Source: Isoetes taiwanensis (taxonomy: Eukaryota > Streptophyta > Lycopodiopsida > Isoetales > Isoetaceae). From it: a DNA stretch of 64,000 nt. A program made the position numbers and the translations under genes. Shown here piece by piece: positions 11,606 to 23,419 of the stretch. Where the stretch lies: the NCBI GenBank assembly GCA_021234155.1, contig JAJEKV010000094.1:2257782-2321781 (forward strand), in the 5' to 3' direction. Under the pieces are notes generated by a model. That model was not told where the DNA came from, made no database searches, and worked only from the letters and a program-made list of their open reading frames with translations. How positions within the stretch are numbered: the stretch's first letter is position 1; each line of letters begins with the position of its first letter.

Positions 11606-13465
11606 GTTTAACGTATCCTAAATAAAAACATGCAGAGCTCGAGCAAGGGCATTTTAGGGTTTCCGTGCTTCATCTTTTTCTTGCAGGCGAAGGCAAAGAA
11701 AAGCTTCCAATCGATTTTCTTGGTCTATCTTGGCAGACTAAGCCGGATTTACAGCATGGTACGAATTTGGTCTTATAGGAAGGAGCGGCAGCAACATATA
11801 CCATTACAATACAAGCTCTGAAAGCGTCGCCTCTTTTGTTGCTCTTTTGTTTGCTCGTGAGCACATCAATGGCAGCAATCGCATCCGCGTCCAGGTAAAG
11901 GTTTTTTCGCTTTATCAAATTTAGGGTTTCCAAGCTTGAATTTAGCGTGCCCAACCTGTAGATGAAACTGCCAAACTGCTTCAAAATTTCAGATTCATTT
12001 ATTTACATGTAAGAAACGATGAAGCTGATGAAATTATTCAGAGTTGATGTCTAGAGATGCCAACTGGGAAAGCATTGGAATGTACTCCAGATGATAGCTT
12101 GGGGTGCGGAGCTTTGGCAAACCACTTTCGACAACACTTCTCAAGCTCGGCAGATTTTGGCAGATTCATTTGTTGCTTCAAACGAGGGCATCTTCACATC
12201 TGTTCGTTTTGGACAAGGCCGTTCCATAATTTATTTGCAGGTTCAATTTATTTTGCATTGCATAGGAAACTAAGATTGTTGTTTCTGCAAATCATGTTTC
12301 AGAATTATGTAATCATCCACCTTAAAGTTCTACAGATTCTGCAACCTATTTATCTTTTTCTCGTGGAAGGTCGACAAGTGCATTTGTTGATCCAAAGATT
12401 TATTAATCTAGCTTGCTCGTGTTTTAATTTGATTAGTTGACAAATTTTCACTTGTGGATTTCTCGTTGATGCCCGCTCATTTACTTAGCCTTCCCTTATG
12501 TTTTTCCATTACCTTCATCTTGTGTCGATGGCCCAAAATGATTCTCATCCCATGATCTTGGAAAGTATTGCGTGTTCCCTCCTATTCTTGATTGCATTCA
12601 ACCATTTCAAGCACTAGGACTCTTTAACATTTCCTCACCCATTCAAAACTTTCGTCACTATGGGATTGCAGCTCCAATACAACTGCTTCATCCTACTACT
12701 AAAGGCAACTTCATTCATCGCAATTTCAATCGATTAAATATTCTCCTTTCATGCAAGTTAGCTTGTCTTATTCAAACCATTGTTTTATTGTCTCAAAGCC
12801 CGTGGGAATAATACTTTTGCTAGTTATATATGCATATGCTTCAACTTGTGGTGAGCTTTAAAAATCTGTGGGAATACTTTTGCTAGTTATATATGCATAT
12901 GCTTCAACTTGTGGTGAGCTTTAAAATCTTTTATGCAGATGCAGATGTAGAGGAAAGAACTCCACATAACCCTCCTCTTAATAAAAAAAGATGTAGCCTA
13001 GCATTAACCTTGGATTTGTACCAAAGTGGTGAAACCGATGTCGAGTCCCTTTATCCGCATGTCATGTCCGCTATCCTTTCTCACAAGATGACTCCATATG
13101 AACAACTCCAACTCCATACCTAACATTTTGCTTAACGTGGAATGTGGATTATAGAATTTGTTTCTCATTGCAAATATCTTGCGATATTACTTCATATTGG
13201 GGATAGTATTCTTAGTGTGGAATGATGCAATCATCTTGGTACTTTTGTTACACAATAGTTGCACTTGAAATTTTGATGTTCATACGTTGCAATATGGTAT
13301 TGAATATGGTGGTTATCCAAGTTTTATGAGGTTTTAAATATGGCCCAACCACCATCCTTTCCTAATTTGATGCAATTGGAAACCTTAGAAATGTAATTAT
13401 AGTACAACATTGATATATTCTTATTATATGCCGATCATTTGCTTTAAAAAATCTAAATACTTTTT
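11606..13465. other. Interval with unassigned short frames and a 66-bp tandem duplication
   Basis: A tandem duplication at about 12800-12931 repeats ACTTTTGCTAGTTATATATG and CTTCAACTTGTGGTGAGC. Frames at 12091-12240 (IAWGAELWQTTFDN, ending before CAG/GTTCAA) and 12938-13123 (ERTPHNPPLNKKRCS, ending in a stop) look mildly coding-like, but I recognise no family. Confidence 0.4.
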
Positions 13466-13740
13466 CCAAGGCCCCGAAGGGGCCTAAAAAAATCTCATAA
13501 TACAAACCATTACCCTGCACACTTATAATTAAATTCCCCCTGAAAACCCCCTTTGGTTTGGGTGCATATTCACACGGGGGGTTACGTAGGGCAGCGAGAG
13601 CCCCAAAAAATTTACAATACATGTACAAAATTAACACCATTAAGCACATTCTCTCAAACCTTATAGTATTTTGCAAACCTTAATATATAGTATACACAAA
13701 CTTATACATGCATACCCCACAAACGAGGATCGCTATGTAC
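13466..13740. repeat. Foldback element, copy 3 (degenerate)
   Basis: Starts with the palindrome-linked AGGCCCCGAAGGGGCC, contains CCCCCTTTGGTTTGGGTGCA, and keeps a diverged centre (CATACCCCACAAACGAGGA). It is in the same orientation as the copy at 51795. Confidence 0.65.
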
Positions 13741-13975
13741 GGTTCAGATCTTGGATAATTGATTGTACAAATATGGTAGGGGGTTTGACTGAATTTATAG
13801 AACTCAGGGTACATATATGGTAGGGGGTGTATTTTGAGTTTCTAAAAAATTTCGTATAAGGGGGTTTTTTCGTGGGTTTTTAACCATATAAGGGCCTTTT
13901 TCTTTAACCCTGTGCACGCACATGCCATATAGACCTTACATTAGCTGCACCCCCTAGGCTGCTTGCCTTCCCAGG
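13741..13975. mobile_element. Relative of the hAT-like MITE at 23835
   Basis: Shares ATATGGTAGGGGGT and, near the right end, GCACGCACATGCCATATAGA followed by CTTACATTAG and CTGCACCCCC, with the better-preserved element at 23835-24092. The left end and target-site duplication are unclear. Confidence 0.55.
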
Positions 13976-14100
13976 CATGTCAACAGGGCAGGGCTCTGCG
14001 GATCACGCATCGCCCTGTTTCCATGCCAGTATACGAAAATTACTTTTTCCAAAATAAGGTGTCGAAAAATGAAATACAATTATATATGAAATGATGATAA

Positions 14101-14530
14101 TCAAATGGTCACATTAGATATCATTAAAATTTCCAGTGCATTCAGAATGGGTAGTTTGGTAGACATATTTGTTGGAGTCAATGTTAATGTCGTTGTGCTA
14201 CTGAATGAATTGTTCTCTTGAGTAAGATCCAAAGGACCATAGAAGAGTTGGTTGTCGGACATAATGTTTAATGATCTGGACTCACTAGCATTCAATGTTT
14301 GTAACTCGTGGCAAAATAAAATGGAATGTAATAATAAATGTAGCGACCAACTGGCAAACATATATTGCTAAGCCTGCTACACAAATACTAAGATAATCCT
14401 TTGCTGGCGAATAAACCATCTCTGTATAATCCCATTCTTCCGCCCATTCTTCCGTCCGCATCCAATAGAAGCAATAGAACTCCTTTTCCCATCGTAATTG
14501 CCATGTAAACGAGACTCGAATCAAATACTT
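14101..14530 (-). pseudogene. Malectin-like RLK fragment, antisense
   Basis: The minus strand encodes VYSPAKDYLSICVAGLA and, in another frame, ASESRSLNIMS, YGPLDLTQ and TLTLTPTNMSTKLPILNA. These correspond to parts of exons 2 and 3 of the receptor kinase at 17251-18423. Sequence between the two parts is missing and the frame is broken, so this is a decayed duplicate in inverted orientation, about 2.5 kb from the main gene. Confidence 0.75.
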
Positions 14531-14619
14531 TTTATTCGCGCTTGCCTGAACCCTGAAACTGGCATTATCAAAATTGTTGCTAGCTAATATATCTCAGATC
14601 CAGATCTGTGTTTGCTGAT

Positions 14620-15465
14620 GAGGAACCAACCATCTGAGATATTTTGGCATGTTTTTTGTACCTTGCATTCTAGTTTGGACAGATATGATAACTGTCTTGT
14701 CCAATGTACTTAATTTCTTTTAGACGTAACTTTGAAAATTATCCCTGCCATGAAAATGGTGGTGCTCAATTTCACATAACATAATAGGTTATCCCGTGTG
14801 GTTAGTGTGTTTGATAATGAAATAGCATAGTACCAACTAGTAGAAGTGGAAGAAAGATTAGCACAAGATACGTGAAAACCACCAAACATTTTGCCTAGGT
14901 TTTCGATAGCAAAACTGAAATTCTGTTCTTGCAAGCTCATTGAACCAACAAATTTATAATATGGAACGATACACACAGCCCTAGCATTGTGTCCACAATC
15001 TATCTGCTCATACATAGATACATTTTCCTATGTGGAAGAAAATGATAGAAGGAATGCTCCATGCAGTCCTGCGAAAGATGCTGGCGGGTCTCTTTAATTT
15101 GAATCACACTATTTTAGATCGTTGGAAGCCACTAATTCATTTCCTAAAAATGTTCCTAATCATATATTACTTTGCAGCACCAAATCAAGTGGAGCACGAC
15201 CACAAGATATTGGAGTGGGTAATGACAACACATGTAGTCATCATAAGAAACAGAAGGATCGAGATGAGCCAGAGGTGATCGTTCAAAATGCACAAAAAAA
15301 AAAAAAAAAAAAAACGGATGATGTCCCTAGGTTTTCTATGTAAGTGTAAAATTTTAGCTAAGTTTAGATGATGATCGCCATTTTCATATGTTACTCCATA
15401 TGTTTTTGCAAGAAAGCCAGACAACCTATATAGGGGACCTATATATATGTTCCTTGTCATATTTT
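14620..15465. other. Interval without a recognised gene
   Basis: Contains an A18 run at 15296-15313 and short frames on both strands without recognisable domains. Confidence 0.45.
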
Positions 15466-15467
15466 GA

Positions 15468-15765
15468 ACCATTGGGTCCAACACATTTAAATTAAAATCC
15501 CCCTTAAACCCCCTTTGGTTTGGGTGCATATTCACACGGGGGGTGACTCCGGGCAACGAGAGCTGTTGGATAGGCATATTCACCCCTTATTCCTTAATCT
15601 AAACCGTACGTAAAGTTCCTCGTTTGTGGGGTATGCAAGTACAAAATTTGCTATACTGTATAACAAGATTCGCAAAATACTATAAGATTTCAAGCGGAAT
15701 ACTATATGGTGTTGATTTCGTACGTGCAAAATACAATTATGAGGGCTCTCGCTGCCCTACGCCGA
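15468..15765. repeat. Foldback element, copy 4 (truncated arm)
   Basis: Contains the full left-arm core (AACCATTGGGTCCAACACAT, then CCCCCTTTGGTTTGGGTGCA) and the centre up to GAGGGCTCTCGCTGCCCTAC. The right arm is missing. Confidence 0.75.
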
Positions 15766-15919
15766 GCTGTTGCCGCGGCCAGCAAGCCCTAATACATAGT
15801 TGCTCGATGCTTGCATGCTAATTTTACCTCTCTTTTTTTTTCTTATAGCTTAAAATATTAGTTGAGAAATATTTACTAGCTTAAAATATTACTTAAGAAA
15901 TATTATCGTGACCATTCAA

Positions 15920-16080
15920 TTGCCAAGGAAAAAAAAATCAACCACACAATACACAATGCGGAGTGCACTCTAGATATACTGATTAGTATGCCTCGCGTAA
16001 TACGCCCATGAAATCATATGAAAACCATGCCAAAAAGCGTATAAAATCACAAAAAAAACCCTCTGTTATTTTGCTACATA
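15920..16080. repeat. Repeat with conserved terminus CTGTTATTTTGCTACATA
   Basis: About 160 bp, same orientation as 7150-7340. The shared core includes TGCACTCTAGATATAC and AAAGCGTATAAAATCAC. Confidence 0.65.
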
Positions 16081-17076
16081 TTAGCAACCAAAGATGAAAA
16101 CATACAAATCAATGCGTTCTATCATTATTAGAGAAATTCTTCTAATTTCAGCAAGGTTTGGGTCTGTTTATGCTAGAATAACCCAAGAATGCGGTTCTGG
16201 ACTGTTGCAGAAACTGTCAAATTCTCTAACATTTGAACAATCATCGAACATATAGGTGAGTTAATTGGTCTTGAAAGTCTCAAAACTCATTAAGAATCAA
16301 GTAAAGATTGATATGGCAGCGATATATTGTGAAGTTGAAACATCTATTCTCAAATATATTGGTTTAAGTGGCAGATACAAAGATGGGGAAAAAGCCACCC
16401 CCAGTGGACACCCCTCCCATATGGACATCGATCATGAATGATCCCAAGGGACCACTCTAGTTAAAGCTCCCCTCCCATATGGACATGGATCATGAATGAT
16501 CCCAAGGGACCACTCTAGTGTTAAAGCTCGCAAGTCAATGAACACCTCCCATGTCTATTCTTGGTTGCATGAACAACATTGTCCACAATAAATAAGGAGA
16601 GAACAAATTAGTGCAAGATAAGATAATAATAAGAAATTTGTGGTGCAGGAAATTTGTGTGCAATATATCTCACGTGAATCTAGCAAAACTTTCTTGAACA
16701 ATTTTGGGAAAAGTAATTTGCATGAGTAGAAAATTTTGCGATGATGGCGGGCCAGCCGCGCCTCCAGATCACCTGGCGGCCGCGAGAAAATTTCAACCTA
16801 ATTAAAGGTGCACATAAGGGCTCTAATCAATCTAAATTTCTTCATGAGATTACAGGAGGCATAACGGAGAGCTTTATCGCAGGATTGTCACGCATTAGCA
16901 AGGGATAGATCTAAAAGTTTGCAACAACGGGCATTTCATAGCTACGGGTAATATGCAAACTAAGTTGTATTCTTATTATGATTATGTGAGAACAAACAAA
17001 TTAACAAAGCGACCTTGTTTGCCAGAATTAAGTGGCAAGTTATTTCAAAAGCGGACCTTGTCTTCAATCCCGGACG
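16081..17076. other. Upstream region of the receptor kinase, with a 58-bp tandem repeat
   Basis: Two tandem units at about 16411-16525 share CTCCCATATGGACATCGATC or a close variant and CCCAAGGGACCACTCTAG. The 16905-17076 part resembles the region upstream of the fragment at 4300, so it belonged to the duplicated RLK unit. I could not assign a promoter. Confidence 0.45.
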
Positions 17077-17152
17077 ATGGCTCTGCTTGCGTTGTGGTTC
17101 CTCATTGCAGCTGCCCCATTGTCGGGCATCAAACTGGTCTATTCCCAGCAAG
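17077..17152 (+). CDS. RLK exon 1: signal peptide
   Basis: Encodes MALLALWFLIAAAPLSGIKL then VYSQQ, a short hydrophobic leader suited to secretory targeting. The donor is CAAG/GTATTC. The ATG was chosen because it is the first in this frame and gives a canonical leader in phase with exon 2. Confidence 0.75.
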
Positions 17153-17250
17153 GTATTCCAATTTTCAAGTGCAAACTGTCCCTTTTAAAATAAAAGAAGA
17201 AAAAATTCTGTACATAAGCTAATAAAATTGGTGCATGCATTTTGATGCAG

Positions 17251-19195
17251 GGTTTTTGAGCATTGCATGTGGAGCCACAGCGAATTTCACAGATGACTAG
17301 GGCATAGAATGGGTAGGAGACGGTCCTTACGTTACAACAGGTACGAGAGCCAATATTTCCTCTGATCTCTACGATGCAGCATATCCACAGCAGAACCAGC
17401 TGCGGTATTTTCCGGAAAAAAGCCAGAAGAAGTGGTGTTACAGGGTTCCGGCAACCTCGAATAAGAAGTATTTGATTCGAGCCTCGTTCTACTATGGCAA
17501 TTACGATGGGAAAAACAGTGCTCCTTACTTTATGCTTCTACTGGATGCGGAAGAATGGATACCTATAAATGAGAAACAGGAGGTCGGAGATCCGGGATAC
17601 TATGAATCTACAGAGATAGTTTATTCGCCAGCAAAGGATTATCTTAGTGTCTGTGTAGCAAGCTTATCCTCCGGCGTCCCGTTTATTTCCAGCATAGAAC
17701 TCCGTCCCCTGGCAGATGACATGTATCAAACTGTCTCTACCAATATGCAATATCTGTATCGTGAATACTTCGTGAACATCGGGGACGACGTTGATTCGCT
17801 GACCTGGTAAGTGGTCAACCCTTTCCCTACTATTGTCCCCATTTTTTATTGTTGGCCTATATGTTAAAAATGCTCTTCGAGTCTTATTTTTTAGGTCTTA
17901 TTTTTTAGGTACCCTGATGACCAATACGATAGATACTGGGATTCTGATTCTTCTTCGAGCCTTAACACCAATAATTATCCGTCCATAAATACCACAAGCT
18001 CCGTGAATAACAATGTCCTTAACTTTCCCCCTTCGGCTGTCATGTCAACTGCCAGGTGTCCGTCCACTCTATCGTCAATGTCATTCTCATTTCCGCTAGA
18101 GGATAGCCCCACACATTATTATATTGCATTATATTTTGCTGAATTAAAAACATTGGATAATAATGAGTCCAGATCATTCTACATTATGTACAACAACAGC
18201 CTCTTCGACTCCCCAATATCGTTGTATTATGGTCCTTTGAATCTTACTCAGCATGTCAATCCATTCAATTCTTATGCTGTCAAACTTGACAAAAGCGAAG
18301 AGATGTCAGGCACAATGACATTAACATTGACTCCAACAAGTACATCTACCGAACCACCCATTCTGAATGCAGTGGAAATTTTAGGGATATACGATGTGAC
18401 CATGGGGACACCACTTGATTATAGTAAGTAAATTTTATGTTGCTATTATTGCTTATGCACATTTTTTCTCAATAACACCAATGGCAAACTTACACCAAGA
18501 ATATTGGAAAATATAATTCTACCAATCATGCATCGAATACAAATTTAGCCTTCTTTTCACAAGCTAAATATGTTCATGGAGTTCCTATTCCAAAGCCTTA
18601 AACCACATATCTAGCTTCATATTTTCTAATAAAATAAGTTACATAGCGAAGTCCATGCATTATCCAAACCATTAATCCATTATCCATATTTAACTCCTAT
18701 AATCCATTCTTAACCATTTTAACAAGAGAGATAAAATTAAGGATATAGGCATAGAATTTCACCACTAGAATCCATCTATTTATACCATAGAATTATCTTA
18801 AAATATAATAATGAACTTTCCATAATTCAAGCCTATTTAAAAGTTGTTATATGGCATCATCATCAGCCAAAAAGAACACAATTTCTATTGCGTTGTGGTG
18901 TCTATCATGGAAGATAATGGCACTTTATTGTGATTGCTCAAAATTTTATCTCACTTATTTATTCCAAAATCAAAACATGTGCTTTAATCATTCAGAAATA
19001 AGATGATAGGTGCTACTTTTATGCCAACGCTTCTAAGTTTGAATGAATTGTTACAGTAAATGCCCTTAACAATATTTCTTCGAGCTTCAACATCACGAAG
19101 TGGATGGCCATGGGGGATCCTTGTCTTCCTCGTAACTACTCTTGGGATGAAATCATATGCAATTATAATAAATCGCAAGTTGAAGTTGAACAAAT
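17251..19195 (+). CDS. RLK exons 2-4: malectin-like ectodomain and GDPC motif
   Basis: Exon 2 begins GFLSIACGATANFTDD then the in-frame TAG, and continues GIEWVGDGPYVTTGTRANIS. Later landmarks are IRASFYYGNYDG, LLLDAEEW, and SLTWYPDDQYDRYWD across the exon 2/3 junction. Exon 3 carries YIALYFAELKTLDNNESRSF and TLTLTPTSTSTEPPILNAVE. Exon 4 carries NALNNISSSFNITKW and GDPCLPRNYSWDEIICNY. Malectin-like domains in plants may bind cell-wall carbohydrate or peptide ligands; no ligand can be inferred here. Confidence 0.85.
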
Positions 19196-19688
19196 GTAAG
19201 TTTTGTTCTACACTCACATTCTCTCATTAATAGGACGCCATTGGTCAAACATTGAGGGATATAAAAGAGCATCCAAATACTTGCACTCCCATAGGATTAG
19301 ATAGAAGAATAAGATTGCTATTATCATGTTGTAATACATGAAAATAATAATCTACACTACTTTGGATCTTACCAGTATTTTTTGCACCTGGATGTTTGGT
19401 CTAGTGGTAACATACTAATTCTAGAACAAATACACCTCACAGGCCGACCAGAGTCACATTCCATATAAGGTGATTAAGGGTAAAACTAAATAAGCAATGT
19501 TGGTTTAGGACCCAATAAGAAATATTGGTCGGTTTGCTGAATACGTCATCTAACTACATGCTGCCAATGTGGCATGATATAAAGATTTCTTCTTCTTCTT
19601 TTATAATATTTGAAGGTTCATCTTGAAGATAATACAAGTTTTTGCAAAGCTAAAATTATACTAAAAGTCTTTCAATTTGTGCATACAG

Positions 19689-20207
19689 CAAGTTATCAAA
19701 CATGCGGCTGGCTGGATCCATTCCAAATGAAATAAATGAATTAGTCTCATTAATTCAGCTGTAAGTATAACTTGACCATTCAATAAGCTAGATAGGGCTC
19801 ATGTGTGTTCTTGCATTTCATAGTGATCTTGACAACAATTTCATAAGCGGAGAATTACCTGATTTTGGTAAACTTGTAAATCTTCAATACTTGTAAGTAC
19901 ACTATCTGGCTGTGAAATAGTGTAAGGGAATAATGTCATTACTTTGGAATCATGATAGGCATTTGCAGAATAATAAATTAAGTGGCCAAATTCCAGCATC
20001 CATCTTTACATTGCCGGCGTTGAAAGAATTGTAAGAGTACTCTTCCATATGATTGTTAAATACGATAGTCTAGTGTTAATAGTAGTTTATCCATTTCAAA
20101 TTCCTATCCAACATGCATTAATAGTAGTCTATTCATATCAGGTTCCTATACAACAATGATTTACATGGAATAATTCCAGTTGATGCAACTAAAAATATAA
20201 CTATCAG
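19689..20207 (+). CDS. RLK exons 5-8: LRR repeats, one per exon
   Basis: Four consecutive 66-72-base exons each encode about one LRR: LSNMRLAGSIPNEINEL, LDNNFISGELPDFGKL, LQNNKLSGQIPASIFTL and LYNNDLHGIIPVDATKN. The one-repeat-per-exon arrangement with conserved phase is typical of plant LRR-RLK genes. A partial duplication of the sequence before exon 8 is seen at about 20085-20140. Confidence 0.85.
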
Positions 20208-22340
20208 GTATTTTTCACTAACCTACCTATTAATTGTCTAAAATGATGTGTTCTGTATTTTTCTCCCATATTATGAGTTCGTGTAGTTAAGTTGCTAGGG
20301 ACACTTAAAGGGTATCCTATTCTATTCTATAATGATGGTGTAAATTATATATCTCCATCCACCCCATCTCCCCCAAAAGCTCGAGGGGTGCACTTATCCT
20401 CGAGCGGTATGGTCCTGTGCAAGGAGTGACCAAAAGACCCTTTGTATACGCCTTAGAAATCTTCAAAAATCCCTATTTCAACCACATATTGTGCCAGAGT
20501 CATCTGAAAGAAAACCCTAGGTAGAAGTATATGTATGGTTGAACCCTAAAAAAGAAAAAGAAAAAAACCCTTTTGGGTCACTCGCCTAAAGTGTACGAGT
20601 AAAACTACGTGAACCTCCCTTGCCCAAAAGATGGCAGTTCTGTATTCGGTCCCATTAACTTTCTAGCCTCTGTAGACGATAAAAATAAATTCTATTCTAG
20701 CCAAAACTAACCATTTATGGCAAGACTGAAGATGCATATTTCATAATCTTACATTTCTTTCTTGACTTAGCTTTCTTGACATCACTAAATTATATGCATC
20801 ATAAGATGACATTAATTTTAGTTACAACCCAAGCTAGAATACCTTGTATAGATGTTAATTCTTGGCATATTCCAAACCTTCTCAGATGTCATTTTGGTAA
20901 ATCGGTTTCTTTAACTGATAAGACTTAATAATAATAACTGTTGCTATGAAAAACTGCAAAGTAAGTAAGAAGCACTAACATTTATGTTTACTTAGAATAG
21001 TGCAAAAGACCCCAAATCAAGCTAGAACAATTATTGCATTTATGTTAATTGATGTTGATGCCATGAAGCTTTCCTATGAGTGCAATTACAGTAAACATTC
21101 TTCAATTATCCTTTGATTATTCCAACCAACTCAACTACAATTAAGTACATGTAGTACTCGTTTTCTCTCTACTATGATCATATTCTACCAGCTACTTTAA
21201 ATTTACAAAGTATAGAAAATGCAAGCAACATTCAAGCTTTACTTGAGTACTCCATGCACGTTGTAGAGTCAACAATATGCAATACGTAGATGCTTAGGAT
21301 GCCATTAGCATGGAAAAGGTAAAGACTACCCAGCACAAGTACCAAAGTAACCCTATTATAACCTGTGGACTACAAGCATATTCATTGTCACACATAACCA
21401 TGAAAAGATGTCTGGATGATAGCTATTAGCATAGGTGCACACCAACTCATAATTGAAATAGGTAGGTGGGTTGATGAATTATGGGAGTCTAAATCTGCAA
21501 GTGATGTCAACTAGAAGCTGCACGCATACACTCCAATTATGCAGCTTTGTTGGCTCCACATTAATTGAATTGATTTTTATCAATTCCTATATGCACTTCT
21601 ACAAACGTCTGAGATAGCTGGCATCTTATATATGAAGATGCTAGAGGAATGTATACAATATCTTGAGGAAAGACATCGAGGGGAGGCAGTTTGATGTGTA
21701 CATATTCCTCATTTAAATTAATACTTTCAATGTTTTGCTCTCAAGGACCCTTTGAGGTGGTGTTTTTTTTAGTGCTAACTAGCAATGCATTTACTACATG
21801 CATCATATTGAGTCCCATAGGCCTTTCATCTCTATGGATGGTAAGTATTGATTTAATTCTACTCTACTCTACTCTACTTTGCTCTGCTCTGCTCTGCTCT
21901 GCTCTGCTCCGCATTGCTCTACTCTGACTTCCTTATAAGAGGTTGCTACATAAAGCAATAGCAACCCTCTAAAATCTATAGTCTGCATTTTTAACATTCA
22001 TTAGAGATTAAGTGGTCTATGAGCTATACAGTCTAGTGGAGAGTAATGGGTCTCCAGATTTTAACATATAAAGAGTAAATGTGAGATATACATATACTAC
22101 ACCACTTTCACTATCGGGTCATATCCTCAGTCACATTTGAGGACTGTATGGAGCTAAGAGTTAATAATGTATCTTACAGACCTGAGGGTGTGAAACCAAT
22201 AAATCCCACATTCAAATAACATAATTGAGTTGTCATATATGCACGTAGGGATTGGGCAAAGTTTATCTAACTTTCACCATGGTATGAATCTGGCAACAGG
22301 AATTGTGATGGTTTCTTGTGTTACATTTAAAGGTTATTTG
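20208..22340. other. 5' part of the 10.4-kb intron 8
   Basis: No gene recognised. A (CTCTG)n / (CTCTA)n pentanucleotide microsatellite spans about 21858-21925. A segment at 20383 begins CTCGAGGGGTGCAC, like the hAT-like MITE terminus, but no partner end was found. Confidence 0.45.
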
Positions 22341-22349
22341 GCATAAGGT

Positions 22350-22960
22350 CGCCATGTTCTATTGGAGTTACCAATGTGCACCTTGAACTCTCTCATATAT
22401 ATGGTGCCATCCCTATGGAGCTTTTTGAGAAGTCCCTTTACGAATGTTGTTGAATGGTTTCATGTACTCATGAGTGCAACTTGGGTGTTTTCACCCCTAC
22501 AAGAAGTTTTGAGATATCTTCTAATGTGGGAAAACAACTAAGATGCTACAAATTGGGATATGTCCTAATCATTTTTGAAGATTTGGTGGCAAATTCATTA
22601 CAGATGCCTTCGGATTAATGTGTTTGTTCATAGATTGACCCTAGTGTATCTCGACTTTCTTTCTGCAAGTAGTGAGCCGAGACCATTGTATATTGTTTCT
22701 TCTTATGTGCTCACACTCAGCCAGCCTAGTCATGGCTTCTATATCTTTTCCAAGGGATGCTCACAAGTCAATAGATGCATTTGACAGTCTATCTAGGGGT
22801 CTGAACCAAAATGCAGAGCCTTGTCTTTCATTTAGAATCAGGTTGGTTACTATGGTCAATTTGGAAGTGAAGAAGATTTCATATCTTTAAGGGCCTGGAT
22901 ATTCTTGATGTTTGTGTCCTATAGGATGCAAAGATAAAATTACAAAGGCTTATCACTGCT
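22350..22960 (+). mobile_element. LINE 3' fragment (zinc-binding RT tail region)
   Basis: Encodes KIWWQIHYRCLRINVFVHRL, which lines up with LLWQILHRSLRVNVRVHRF of the antisense LINE at 31679-37312. The rest is frameshifted. It is a decayed L1-type remnant inside intron 8, in sense orientation to the host gene. Confidence 0.55.
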
Positions 22961-23419
22961 CTATGCTTGCCCCTGTAAAGCAGCACCTATTTTTTTATGT
23001 TCATTTGCAAGACCTTAGTTATGCATAGGTGGGTTGTTACACTTAGTGTGTTATGATCATCCTCTGAGCTTTTGTTCCCGCCGTTGCTGTAGATCATCCT
23101 TCAATAAAAAAATCTTTAAATATTGGTTCTATACCTTACCAGAGACAATTATTTGTGCTTTGAGATGTTGCTCACGTGTTGTCACCTCTACTGCACATAA
23201 TGGAAAGTCTCCTGACCAACCTTGATGACGGGTTTTACGACCTAATGGATAAGATGCTCCTTGAGATGTCACTCCCCTCATATGATGTCACCCCTATAGC
23301 CCTTAGTGGGGAGGATTGTTTTGATCAAATTTGTTGGGATTCTCTTCTACTTGATATGGATGTATGATCTTTGTTGGTTGGCACATCTAATTTCATCACA
23401 CCTTATCAATCGTAGTGGA

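Noticed and set aside
11830-11896. Hydrophobic stretch ending at CAG/GTAAAG, considered as a signal-peptide exon or glutamate-receptor exon
   Set aside because: No in-frame ATG and no downstream exon supporting either family.
19390-19470. tRNA-like A box (TGGTCTAGTGG)
   Set aside because: No matching B box or cloverleaf follows.
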